Shown here piece after piece: positions 1 through 6,971 of a stretch of 64,000 nt of DNA. Within the stretch, counting starts at the first letter, position 1; each line of letters begins with the position of its first letter. This DNA is from DAHUYF01 sp035553515 (GTDB lineage: Bacteria > Pseudomonadota > Alphaproteobacteria > ATCC43930 > CGMCC-115725). Made by a program: the position numbers and the translations under genes. The stretch spans positions 1 through 64,000 of the forward strand of contig DATNDG010000052.1 of the NCBI GenBank assembly GCA_035553515.1, read 5' to 3'. The notes beneath the pieces were generated by a model. It had not been told where the DNA came from and did no database searches. It saw only the letters and a list, made by a program, of their open reading frames with translations.

Positions 1-596
1 GCCGCGGCGTCGAGCGTGGCCACGGCGCGTTGGGCTGCGGCGAAGGAACGCTCGAGATGGAGCGAGAGATAGGCCACGACCTCCTCGCCGACGCCAAGCT
101 GGCGATCGGCGAAGAGCTTCACCAGCAGCGCCGCCAGCAGCGCCTCGTCGGGCGGCGCCACCGCCACGGCGGGCGCGGCGCTGAGGCGTGAGCGCAGATC
201 GGCAAGCGCGATCGACCAGCGCGCCGGCGCTTCGCGCGCGACGACCAGAAGATGGCCGCGCCGCTCGGCCAGCAGGTTATAGAGGTGGAGCAGCGGCTGC
301 TCGGCGGCGCGGTCGGCCTCGTCGACGATCGCCGCCGCAGCGCTGCCGACGAGCTCCGGCACGCGCTCGGTCGCGAGCGCGTCGGGCTCGATGAAGCGCG
401 CCACGGCGCGCGCCGCGAAGACATGGGCGAGATGCGTCTTGCCGCTGCCGGCGGGCCCGTAGAGCGCCAGGGCGGGTGCCGGCCAAAGCGGCCACCGGTC
501 GAGCCAGGCGATCGCCGCCTCGTTCGACGGCGCCACCAGGAAATCGGCGCGCCCGAGCGCCGGGCGGTGCGGCAGGTCGAGCGGCAGCTGACGCAT
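1..596 (-). CDS. hdaA: HdaA/Hda-type DnaA-related regulator (3' end cut by window)
   Basis: Predicted regulator of replication initiation that works with the sliding clamp to stimulate DnaA-ATP hydrolysis. About 198 codons are visible from the ATG at 596; the C-terminus lies outside the window. The extreme N-terminus contains QLPLDL, a clamp-binding motif as in Hda. A Walker A motif GPAGSGKT is at residues 47-54 and a Walker B-like AAIVDEAD is near residue 90. DnaA domains I-II are absent, because the AAA+ module starts almost at once; this fits Hda/HdaA rather than DnaA. It starts 4 nt after the AI-2E permease stop, so it is probably the distal gene of that operon. Confidence 0.85.
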   Translation of the reverse strand, partial: MRQLPLDLPHRPALGRADFLVAPSNEAAIAWLDRWPLWPAPALALYGPAGSGKTHLAHVFAARAVARFIEPDALATERVPELVGSAAAAIVDEADRAAEQPLLHLYNLLAERRGHLLVVAREAPARWSIALADLRSRLSAAPAVAVAPPDEALLAALLVKLFADRQLGVGEEVVAYLSLHLERSFAAAQRAVATLDAA

Positions 597-600
597 TGCG

Positions 601-1677
601 CTACTCGGAGGGGCGCCGATTGGCGGGGTCGTAAAGCGGACTGGCGAGATAGCGCCCCATCATGAAGCGGACGAGCACGCCAATCACCGCCGCGGTCGGA
701 AGCGCCAGCAGCACGCCGAGAAAACCGAAGACGCTGCCGAAGGCGAGCAGCGAGAAGATCACCCAGACCGGATGGAGATGGACGCGCTCGCCGACGAGCT
801 TTGGCGCCAGGATGTTGGATTCGAGCACCTGGCCGATGGCGAAGACGACGATCACCGACAGGAGGCCGGAGAAGCTGCCGAACTGGATGAGCGCGAGGCT
901 CAGCGCCAGCACGAAGCCGGTGGCGAACCCGACATAGGGGATGAAGGTGAGGATGCCGGCGAGAATGCCGATGATGAGGCCGAATTCCAGCCGGACCAGC
1001 GAGAGCGCCGCCGCGTAGTAGATGCCGACGCCGAGGCAGACGAGGAGCTGGCCGTGGACGTATCCGGCGAGGGTGGCATCGACGATGCGCGCCTGCTCGC
1101 GGATGGTGGCGAGATGCTGACGCGGCAGGCAGGCGTCGATGCTGCGCAGGATACGGGCCCAGTCGCGCAGCAGGAAAAACGCCACCACCGGCGTGATGAA
1201 GATGAGCGACAGCAGATTGGCGAGCGCGATGCCGCTGGTCAGCACGCCCTGGATGAAGCGGGCGATCCAGGCCGCCATGGAGCCGACGGCGCCGCCGAGC
1301 GCATCGCGCAGCTTCGCCACGTCATCCGGAGCGAGCTCCTTCTGCGCAAGCTGCATCAGGTTCTCGAAGCGGGCGCGCGCATCGGTGACGAGGCCCGGAA
1401 TGCGGTGCGACAGCTCCGCCGCCTGGAGCTGCACCAGCGGCACGAGCAGCGCGAAGACGGCAAGCACGAGCACCAGGAAGAGCAGCAGGGCCAGCACCGT
1501 CGCCAGCGTCCGCGGCACGCGCCAGCGCTCGAGCCGGCGAACGGCGGGATCGAGGAAATAGGCAATGGCGGAGCCCGCGGCAAAGGGCAGCAGGATCGGG
1601 CTCAAAAGGTAGACGAACAGGAAGAAGACGAGGAGCGCGCCGAACCAGAAAAGCGCCTGCTGCCGCCGGCCGTTCAC
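601..1677 (-). CDS. AI-2E/PerM family transporter
   Basis: A 358-residue polytopic inner-membrane protein with about eight hydrophobic segments: two near residues 8-45, one near 58-85, and the rest after about residue 150. This is the size and topology of the AI-2E exporter/PerM family, whose substrates vary and are usually unknown. The start is GTG at 1677, overlapping the TGA of the upstream phosphatidyltransferase gene by 4 nt (GTGA), which suggests translational coupling. In many alphaproteobacteria such a permease sits between a CDP-alcohol phosphatidyltransferase and hdaA, as here. The family call is solid; the substrate cannot be inferred. Confidence 0.85.
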   Translation of the reverse strand: MNGRRQQALFWFGALLVFFLFVYLLSPILLPFAAGSAIAYFLDPAVRRLERWRVPRTLATVLALLLFLVLVLAVFALLVPLVQLQAAELSHRIPGLVTDARARFENLMQLAQKELAPDDVAKLRDALGGAVGSMAAWIARFIQGVLTSGIALANLLSLIFITPVVAFFLLRDWARILRSIDACLPRQHLATIREQARIVDATLAGYVHGQLLVCLGVGIYYAAALSLVRLEFGLIIGILAGILTFIPYVGFATGFVLALSLALIQFGSFSGLLSVIVVFAIGQVLESNILAPKLVGERVHLHPVWVIFSLLAFGSVFGFLGVLLALPTAAVIGVLVRFMMGRYLASPLYDPANRRPSE

Positions 1678-2219
1678 TGCGCCGCTCCGGTGCCGGCGAG
1701 CGCCCGCGTCCAGCGCACCAGATATCCCGCGCCCGAAACGACGGTGGTGGTGGCGACGGCATAGACCAGCGCCGGCTTCAGCCCGTCAAGCGCGAGGCCG
1801 AGACCGACCGACGCCAGCACGACGCCCACCAGCGCGATCTGCAGCGCCGTGTTGAGCTTGCTCACCAGCAATGGCTCCCAGCGCATGGGATGGCCCAGCG
1901 CCGATACCAGCAGGAAGCCGCCGACGATCAACAGGTCGCGGAATACGACCAGGATGACGAGCCAGAGGGGCAGATCCTTCGCCACCCCGAGCGTCACATA
2001 CATGCTGACCAGCAGCGCCTTGTCGGCGATGGGATCGAGCAGCGCGCCGAGCTGCGAGCGCTGATCGAAATGCTTGGCGATGAAGCCGTCGATCGCATCC
2101 GAGAGCCCGGCGGCGATGAACACCCAGAAGGCGGCGTCGAAATGATCGAGCAGCACCAGCCAGATCGCCAGAGGGACACAGAGCAGCCGCCCGAGCGTGA
2201 TGAGGTTGGGCAGGCTCAC
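1674..2219 (-). CDS. CDP-alcohol phosphatidyltransferase (PgsA-like)
   Basis: A 181-residue integral-membrane enzyme that moves a phosphatidyl group from CDP-diacylglycerol to an alcohol, possibly glycerol-3-phosphate. The signature is visible at about residues 40-65 as D-A-I-D-G followed by G-A-L-L-D-P-I-A-D, giving the four metal- and CDP-binding aspartates. The usual DG-x2-AR reads DG-FI-AK, so Arg is replaced by Lys. The GTG at 2219 is preceded by GAGGAG, and the protein opens SLPNLITLGRLLCVPLAIW, typical of PgsA. A longer reading upstream of this would run antisense through the DUF2066 tail and is rejected. It lies 10 nt after DUF2066. Confidence 0.82.
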   Translation of the reverse strand: MSLPNLITLGRLLCVPLAIWLVLLDHFDAAFWVFIAAGLSDAIDGFIAKHFDQRSQLGALLDPIADKALLVSMYVTLGVAKDLPLWLVILVVFRDLLIVGGFLLVSALGHPMRWEPLLVSKLNTALQIALVGVVLASVGLGLALDGLKPALVYAVATTTVVSGAGYLVRWTRALAGTGAAQ

Positions 2220-2229
2220 GCTCCGCTCC

Positions 2230-3498
2230 TCAATGCGGCGCTGGCGGTGGTGGTGGTGCCAGTGCCGGCGGCGGTGGTGGTACCGGCGCCGGTTCTGGTG
2301 CCGGTGCTGATGCCGCTCCTTGTGGCGAAGCCGGTGCGGGCGCCGATGCCGGTCCTGGTGCGGATTCGGGCGCCGGCGGCGCCGCCGCGCCCGTGCGCTG
2401 CAACACCCAATCGGGATCGCTGCCGCCGAGCTCCAGATTGCGCTGAGCGAGCGCGGTGCGGAGCTGATCGGCACTGCCGACATAGTGGATCTCGATGCGC
2501 GCCTCCTCGCGATCGAGCGAGACGAGGCGGCTGGCGCGCACCGCCGGGGTGGCGGCGAGCCGGTCGCGCACCGCAAGCCAGTCCTTGAGCGAGGTGGCCG
2601 GCACCCGCGCGGTGAGCGTGCCGGTCTCGCCGAAATTGAGGATGTTGGCGGACTTCCACGCCTCTTCCACCTGGTTCATCGTGTCGAGCACGGCGCGGCC
2701 CAGCAGGTCGGTATCGCTCTCGCCGGGATTGGCGGCGGTGCTCGTGACCCAGGTCTGCTCGCTCCCCGGCTGATCGGGGGCGTAGCGGGTGGTGCTGACA
2801 TCGACCGCATGCTGGGCGCCGTCGGCCTTGAGCGTCGCCTGGGTCACCAGCACGTCGTCGCCGTTATAGCGCCGCGAAATCGCCTGCAGCGCCGTCGCAT
2901 CGCCCTTGGCCGCCTGACCGCCATCGATCGCCTGCACATCCTCGAGCTCGCCCAGCGGGTGCACCACCGGAACGAGCCCGGGGTTGAGGTTGGCGCTGGC
3001 CCAGGCATCGCGCCAGGGATTGGGATCATCCCACAAGGCCAGCCGGTCGCCGTCATGCAGCACCGGCAGCACGATCACCGGCTTGCTCATCTGCTCGGCA
3101 AAGCCGACGCCCGCCTGACGCAGCAGCTGCCGGACCGCGTTGGCACGAAAATGCACGGTGAAATCGGCGAGGTAGCGCACATCCGAGCGGCGCTCATGGG
3201 CGACCTCGAAGCCTTGCACGAGATCGTTGAGCTGCGCGGGACCGACTTTGGGAAGCCGTGCGCGGTCGGCGGCAAGCGTCAGGCGCTGCATCAGCATGTC
3301 GAAGGCATGGCTCTCGCCCTCGACGATCGCCTGATCGCGCGCCGCTGCGGCGCTGGCGGCGGTAACGTCGACCGGAACCGGCGAGACGGTGAAGACGTCG
3401 GACGGCTTCCCCTGCGCCTGCGCCCAGGCGAAGCCCGGCACGGCAAGCGACAGCGCCAGCACGACGAAGACGGTCACAAGCCCGCGCCTCAGGAGCAT
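2230..3498 (-). CDS. DUF2066 domain-containing exported protein
   Basis: A 422-residue protein of unknown function with an N-terminal signal peptide (hydrophobic residues 8-22, then AWA-QA). The body, with residues such as QGFEVAHERRSDVRYLADF and a VLPVLHDGDRLALWDDPNPW block, matches the DUF2066 family common in alpha- and gammaproteobacteria. The last ~50 residues are an unusual low-complexity Pro/Ala tail ending in runs of proline. The start at 3498 was chosen because it begins the signal peptide; 31 further codons upstream are open but would bury it. It is the first gene of the minus-strand operon and divergent from purM. Confidence 0.8.
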   Translation of the reverse strand: MLLRRGLVTVFVVLALSLAVPGFAWAQAQGKPSDVFTVSPVPVDVTAASAAAARDQAIVEGESHAFDMLMQRLTLAADRARLPKVGPAQLNDLVQGFEVAHERRSDVRYLADFTVHFRANAVRQLLRQAGVGFAEQMSKPVIVLPVLHDGDRLALWDDPNPWRDAWASANLNPGLVPVVHPLGELEDVQAIDGGQAAKGDATALQAISRRYNGDDVLVTQATLKADGAQHAVDVSTTRYAPDQPGSEQTWVTSTAANPGESDTDLLGRAVLDTMNQVEEAWKSANILNFGETGTLTARVPATSLKDWLAVRDRLAATPAVRASRLVSLDREEARIEIHYVGSADQLRTALAQRNLELGGSDPDWVLQRTGAAAPPAPESAPGPASAPAPASPQGAASAPAPEPAPVPPPPPALAPPPPPAPH

Positions 3499-3579
3499 TT
3501 GAAACCCATGCGCATCGCCGTTATTGTCCCATGCCGCGCCGCCAGCCGGCGGTAATAGCCTATAACGGTCGAGGGCGCC

Positions 3580-4644
3580 ATCAAGAGCCAAAACTACCGC
3601 GATGCCGGCGTCGACATCGATGCCGGCAATGCCCTGGTGGAGGCGATCAAGCCGCTCGCCCGGGCCACCGCGCGCTCAGGGACTTCGGCCGGGCTGGGCG
3701 GGTTCGGCGCGCTCTTCGATCTGAAGGCCGCCGGCTACACCGATCCGATACTCGTCGCCACCACCGACGGCGTCGGCACCAAGCTCAAGATCGCCATCGC
3801 CACCGGCCGGCACGACACGATCGGCATCGACCTCGTCGCCATGTGCGTCAACGATCTCGTGGTGCAGGGTGCCGAGCCGTTGTTTTTCCTCGACTACTTC
3901 GCCACCGGCGCGCTCGACGTCGAAACCGGTCGGAGCATCGTCGCCGGCATAGCGCGCGCCTGCCAGGAGGTCGGCTGCGCGCTGGTCGGCGGCGAGACTG
4001 CGGAGATGCCGGGCATGTATGGCGCCGGCGATTACGATCTCGCGGGCTTCGCGGTGGGCGCGGTGGAGCGCGGCCGGGCGCTCGACGGCAGCACCGTGGC
4101 GCTCGGCGACATCGTGCTCGGCCTCGAGTCGAGCGGGCTCCACTCGAACGGTTTCTCGCTGGTGCGCCGCGTCGTCGAGCAAGCGGGTCTCGCCTATGAT
4201 GCGCCCGCGCCTTTCGCGCCGGAACTGAGCCTCGGCGAGGCACTGCTCGCGCCGACGCGGCTCTACGTCCGCTCGTGTCGCGCCGCGCTCGCCGCGGGCG
4301 GGGTCAAGGCCTTCGCGCATATCACCGGCGGCGGGCTCATCGAGAATATTCCGCGCGTCCTGCCGGACAGCATGGCGGCCGAGCTCGACACCAAGAGCTG
4401 GGAGCTGCCGCCGGTCTTCCGGTGGCTCGCCTCCGCCGCCTCGATCGCGCCGATGGAGCTGGCGCGCACCTTCAATTGCGGCATCGGCATGGTGGCGGTG
4501 GTCGATCCCCAAGCGGTCGAGCGGGTGAGCGCGGCGCTTTCCGGCGCCGGCGAACGGGTGCGACGCATCGGCCGCATCATGCCGCGCGGCGCGGACGCAG
4601 CCGGCACGCAGATCCTCGATCTGGAACGCTGGCCGGCCCGGTGA
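3580..4644 (+). CDS. purM: Phosphoribosylformylglycinamidine cyclo-ligase (AIR synthetase)
   Basis: Fifth step of purine synthesis: ATP-dependent closure of FGAM to AIR in the cytoplasm. Conserved blocks include YRDAGVDIDAGNALVEAIKP at the N-terminus, TTDGVGTKLKIA, GGETAEMPGMY and HITGGGLIENIPRVLP. The conserved N-terminus begins upstream of the first legal start (GTG 3637). Reading back in frame, the stops are at 3553-3558, and the only codons between them and YRDAG are non-standard; ATC at 3580 has GAGG five bases before it and gives a 354-residue protein of normal length. I therefore place the start there, as a non-canonical codon or a sequencing error. The 3' end overlaps the next gene by 4 nt. 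Confidence 0.93.
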   Translation: MKSQNYRDAGVDIDAGNALVEAIKPLARATARSGTSAGLGGFGALFDLKAAGYTDPILVATTDGVGTKLKIAIATGRHDTIGIDLVAMCVNDLVVQGAEPLFFLDYFATGALDVETGRSIVAGIARACQEVGCALVGGETAEMPGMYGAGDYDLAGFAVGAVERGRALDGSTVALGDIVLGLESSGLHSNGFSLVRRVVEQAGLAYDAPAPFAPELSLGEALLAPTRLYVRSCRAALAAGGVKAFAHITGGGLIENIPRVLPDSMAAELDTKSWELPPVFRWLASAASIAPMELARTFNCGIGMVAVVDPQAVERVSAALSGAGERVRRIGRIMPRGADAAGTQILDLERWPAR

Positions 4645-5789
4645 TCGGCAAGCTTGGCGCCGCCCTGCTCTTCTGGATCGCGGTCGGGCTCATCCAGAAA
4701 TTCGACTGGGGTCGCGGCGGCGCGAAGGCGGTCGTGCTGCTCGCCGTCCTGGCCGCGACGCCGCTCGTCCTTGCGGCGATAGAGCCGCCAGGGAGAGCCG
4801 CCGCCAATCGCGCCGCGCGCCTGCTGGCGATCGCCGCGCTGGCGCTGCTCGCGCTCCAATCCGTCTATGCGCTCAGCAAGCTGCGGCATCCCTCGCTCAT
4901 CGATGCGGCGACGACGACGCTTGCCGCCGGCGAGCTGCTGCGGCAAGGGCACGACCCCTATGCCGCGGCGATCGATGCCGTGGCGGCGAGCGAGACGCAT
5001 GAGACGCGCCTTGCCGGCTACAAGTACCTGCCGCTTACCATCGCCGCCTATCTGCCGCTCGGCCAGGCGCTCGGCGAGCGCGGCATCGTGCTCACCAATC
5101 TGCTGCTTCACCTGTTGACGGTGTGGCTCATCTATCGACTCGGCACGACCTTGGGCGGCAGCGCCGCGGGTTGGCTCGCTGCGCTCCTTTATCTCTCGCT
5201 GCCGCTTGTGCCCTTCCAGCTCTTCGCCAAGGGCGACACCGATGCGATCGCCGTGGTGCCCCTCCTCGGCGCGCTGCTGCTGATCGAGCGCAACCCGCTC
5301 CTCTCAGGGCTTTGCCTCGGGCTATCGCTCTCGGCGAAGCTGCTGCCGGCCGGCCTGCTGCTGCCCTGCTGCCTGCCGGAGACGCCGCGCGCGCGCCTCG
5401 GCTACGCCCTCGGCGTCGCGCTCGGCGTCCTCCCCATCCTGCCCTTCCTGCTGTGGTCGCCTTCCGCCTTCGTCGACAACATCCTGCTCTTCAATCTGCA
5501 GCGCCCGCCGGACAGCACGAGCTGGCTCTTCTGGGCGCCGCCCTCTGCCGCCTTCCTCGCTCATGTCATCGCCGCCGCTTTCCTGGGCGCAGCGCTGGTC
5601 TTCGTCTGGCGACGCCGCCCGGACCTCGCGACCAGGACCGCGCTTGCCGTCATGCTGATCCTGGCCGCGATCCTCGCCGGGCCGGCCGCGCATCACAATT
5701 ACCAGCTCTGGTGGCTGCCGCTCGCGGCGGTGCTGCTGGGAGCGGCGTTGACGTCGCGGCGCTTGCCAATGGCATCGCCGGCGTTCTAG
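4641..5789 (+). CDS. Polytopic membrane protein, GT-C/GT87 (DUF2029)-like
   Basis: A 382-residue protein with roughly ten membrane segments. After the first helices comes RQGHDPYAAAIDA followed by GYKYLPLTIAAYLPLG, the periplasmic-loop pattern of GT-C glycosyltransferases of the GT87/DUF2029 type, which use polyprenyl-phosphate sugars. Later LSGLCLGLSLSAKLLPAG resembles the family's lysine-containing helix. The function is inferred from pattern only. The GTG start at 4641 overlaps the purM TGA (GTGA), so it is probably cotranslated with purM. That position is often occupied by purN in relatives, which makes the pairing odd. Confidence 0.55.
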   Translation: MIGKLGAALLFWIAVGLIQKFDWGRGGAKAVVLLAVLAATPLVLAAIEPPGRAAANRAARLLAIAALALLALQSVYALSKLRHPSLIDAATTTLAAGELLRQGHDPYAAAIDAVAASETHETRLAGYKYLPLTIAAYLPLGQALGERGIVLTNLLLHLLTVWLIYRLGTTLGGSAAGWLAALLYLSLPLVPFQLFAKGDTDAIAVVPLLGALLLIERNPLLSGLCLGLSLSAKLLPAGLLLPCCLPETPRARLGYALGVALGVLPILPFLLWSPSAFVDNILLFNLQRPPDSTSWLFWAPPSAAFLAHVIAAAFLGAALVFVWRRRPDLATRTALAVMLILAAILAGPAAHHNYQLWWLPLAAVLLGAALTSRRLPMASPAF

Positions 5790-5826
5790 GAATCCAGCCG
5801 AAATTTGCATTACGGGGGAATTCCCA

Positions 5827-5949
5827 ATGGCCGTCGATCAGGAGCTGCAACGCCACAGGGACACGTGGCTCGGCTTCGCCAAGCTGATGCGGTGGGGCGT
5901 CGGCATCGCCGTCATCACCCTGCTGCTGATGGCGTTCTTCCTGCTCTGA
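5827..5949 (+). CDS. aa3-type cytochrome c oxidase subunit IV (40 residues)
   Basis: A very small single-helix protein. The sequence contains HRDTWLGFAKLMRWG followed by a hydrophobic helix ending LLLMAFFLL, which is the hallmark of the alphaproteobacterial cytochrome c oxidase subunit IV family (COX4_pro_2 type). It would sit in the inner membrane beside subunits I and III. The ATG at 5827 is preceded by a G-rich stretch (GGGGG, about 9 nt upstream). No other oxidase genes are in the window; orphan location is usual for this subunit. It lies 37 nt downstream of the GT87-like gene and convergent with the GAF gene. Confidence 0.88.
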   Translation: MAVDQELQRHRDTWLGFAKLMRWGVGIAVITLLLMAFFLL

Positions 5950-5971
5950 GGCGCCTCGGGCGGAAGTCCCC

Positions 5972-6778
5972 TCACCCGCCCATGACGGCGGCGGCGTCGA
6001 TCGCGAATCGCGCCAGCCGGCTCAGCTCATCCGCACCGGGGTGCCAATTGATCCGTCGGTGCGTCGACATGACGCCGCGGAGCGCCCCGTCGGCGACGAT
6101 CGGGATCGAGCAGGTCGACTGCAGACCGTCGCCGAGCAGCATCCGTCCGGACGGCTTGCCGCGGAAGATTGAACTTCTCGTCACGTCCACAACAATGACG
6201 GGCGCCTTGCCTTCGGCGGCGCAGCCGCAGGACGTGTCCTGGCCGTTGACGACGGCAAAAAAGTCCAGGAAGTCGCGTCCATGCCCCTGCTGCGCCAGGA
6301 TGCGCAGATCGCCGCCCGCGCCGCAGATCTGGATGTTTCCTGTGTCGGCGCCGGTGGCCGCCACGGCATCCCGTATCAGGCGTTCGAGAAGGTTCGCATC
6401 CGGGCGCTTGCGCCACGCGCGAACCCTGGCGCCAAGCCGCTTGCTGCGGGCAATCGGCCAGCTGCTCTGCAGGATCGCTTCCGCGACTTCCACCAGAGCG
6501 ATCGGCGCCTGACCGTCCACGCCCCCGGCATCGGCGTCACCGACCGTCTCGTGGCAGACGAGGCGTGCCTGCTGCCAGAGATCGAAGGAACGGCAGATAT
6601 CCGACGCGGCGTCGGCAAGCAGCGCCGCAGGGGCTCGCGCCTCGGTTTCGCCCGGCGCCGTGAATTCACAGCGACAGACGATTCCTTCGGACGAGCGAAG
6701 ATAGAGGCGGTATTGAGCCCCGTTCACAAAGCCTCGCTTCGATGGGATTGGGACAGGGCAATAGACCGAAGCAGGCAT
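5972..6778 (-). CDS. GAF domain protein
   Basis: A 268-residue soluble protein. The N-terminal third (including GIVCRCEF and ASDICRSFDLWQQARLV) is not a domain I can name. The C-terminal half, from about residue 128, reads as a GAF sensor domain: LLERLIRDAVAATGADTGNIQ, then GRDFLDFFAVVNGQDTSCG, then CSIPIVADGALRGVMSTHRR. There is no kinase, GGDEF or HTH module, so it may be a stand-alone ligand sensor. A CGC motif in the GAF loop could be redox-active, but this is inference. It is followed on the same strand by nothing and preceded 193 nt upstream by the gamma-glutamyltransferase gene. Confidence 0.7.
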   Translation of the reverse strand: MPASVYCPVPIPSKRGFVNGAQYRLYLRSSEGIVCRCEFTAPGETEARAPAALLADAASDICRSFDLWQQARLVCHETVGDADAGGVDGQAPIALVEVAEAILQSSWPIARSKRLGARVRAWRKRPDANLLERLIRDAVAATGADTGNIQICGAGGDLRILAQQGHGRDFLDFFAVVNGQDTSCGCAAEGKAPVIVVDVTRSSIFRGKPSGRMLLGDGLQSTCSIPIVADGALRGVMSTHRRINWHPGADELSRLARFAIDAAAVMGG

Positions 6779-6840
6779 GGGCGGTCAAGTGCCGCCTAGC
6801 GGAAAAGCCCGGGAAATACGGGGTCTGATGAAATCCCCCA

Positions 6841-6856
6841 CCGGGGGTATCGAGGC
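6841..6856. terminator. G/C inverted repeat (possible hairpin)
   Basis: CCCCCACCGGGGG-type inverted repeat (five G:C pairs around ACC) in the gap between the gamma-glutamyltransferase stop and the GAF gene start. It could end the minus-strand transcript of the upstream gene, but there is no T-run after it. The assignment is weak. Confidence 0.25.
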
Positions 6857-6884
6857 GGGCGATCCGTTGCGCCTCGATCCTGTG

Positions 6885-6929
6885 TCCTTCGACAAGCTCA
6901 GGATGAGGCTTCGGCAAGCTCAGGATGAG
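6885..6929. repeat. Two tandem copies of a REP-like unit
   Basis: CTTCGACAAGCTCAGGATGAG and a near-copy (CTTCG-CAAGCTCAGGATGAG) lie head-to-tail with a 22-bp period; the shared core CTCAGGATGAG is at 6897-6907 and 6919-6929. The same core occurs again at 15305-15315 with its reverse complement at 15346-15356, so this is a dispersed intergenic repeat family. Units of this kind are common between genes in alphaproteobacterial genomes. Here it fills much of the gap between the GGT and GAF genes. Confidence 0.75.
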
Positions 6930-6971
6930 GGCGTTTCTTCGCGGCCCCTTGTCGGAGGCCGAGCGACGGCG

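Noticed and set aside
4741..5300. GT87-like gene read as a phosphoribosylglycinamide formyltransferase (purN)
   Set aside because: The protein is entirely polytopic with no formyltransferase motifs.
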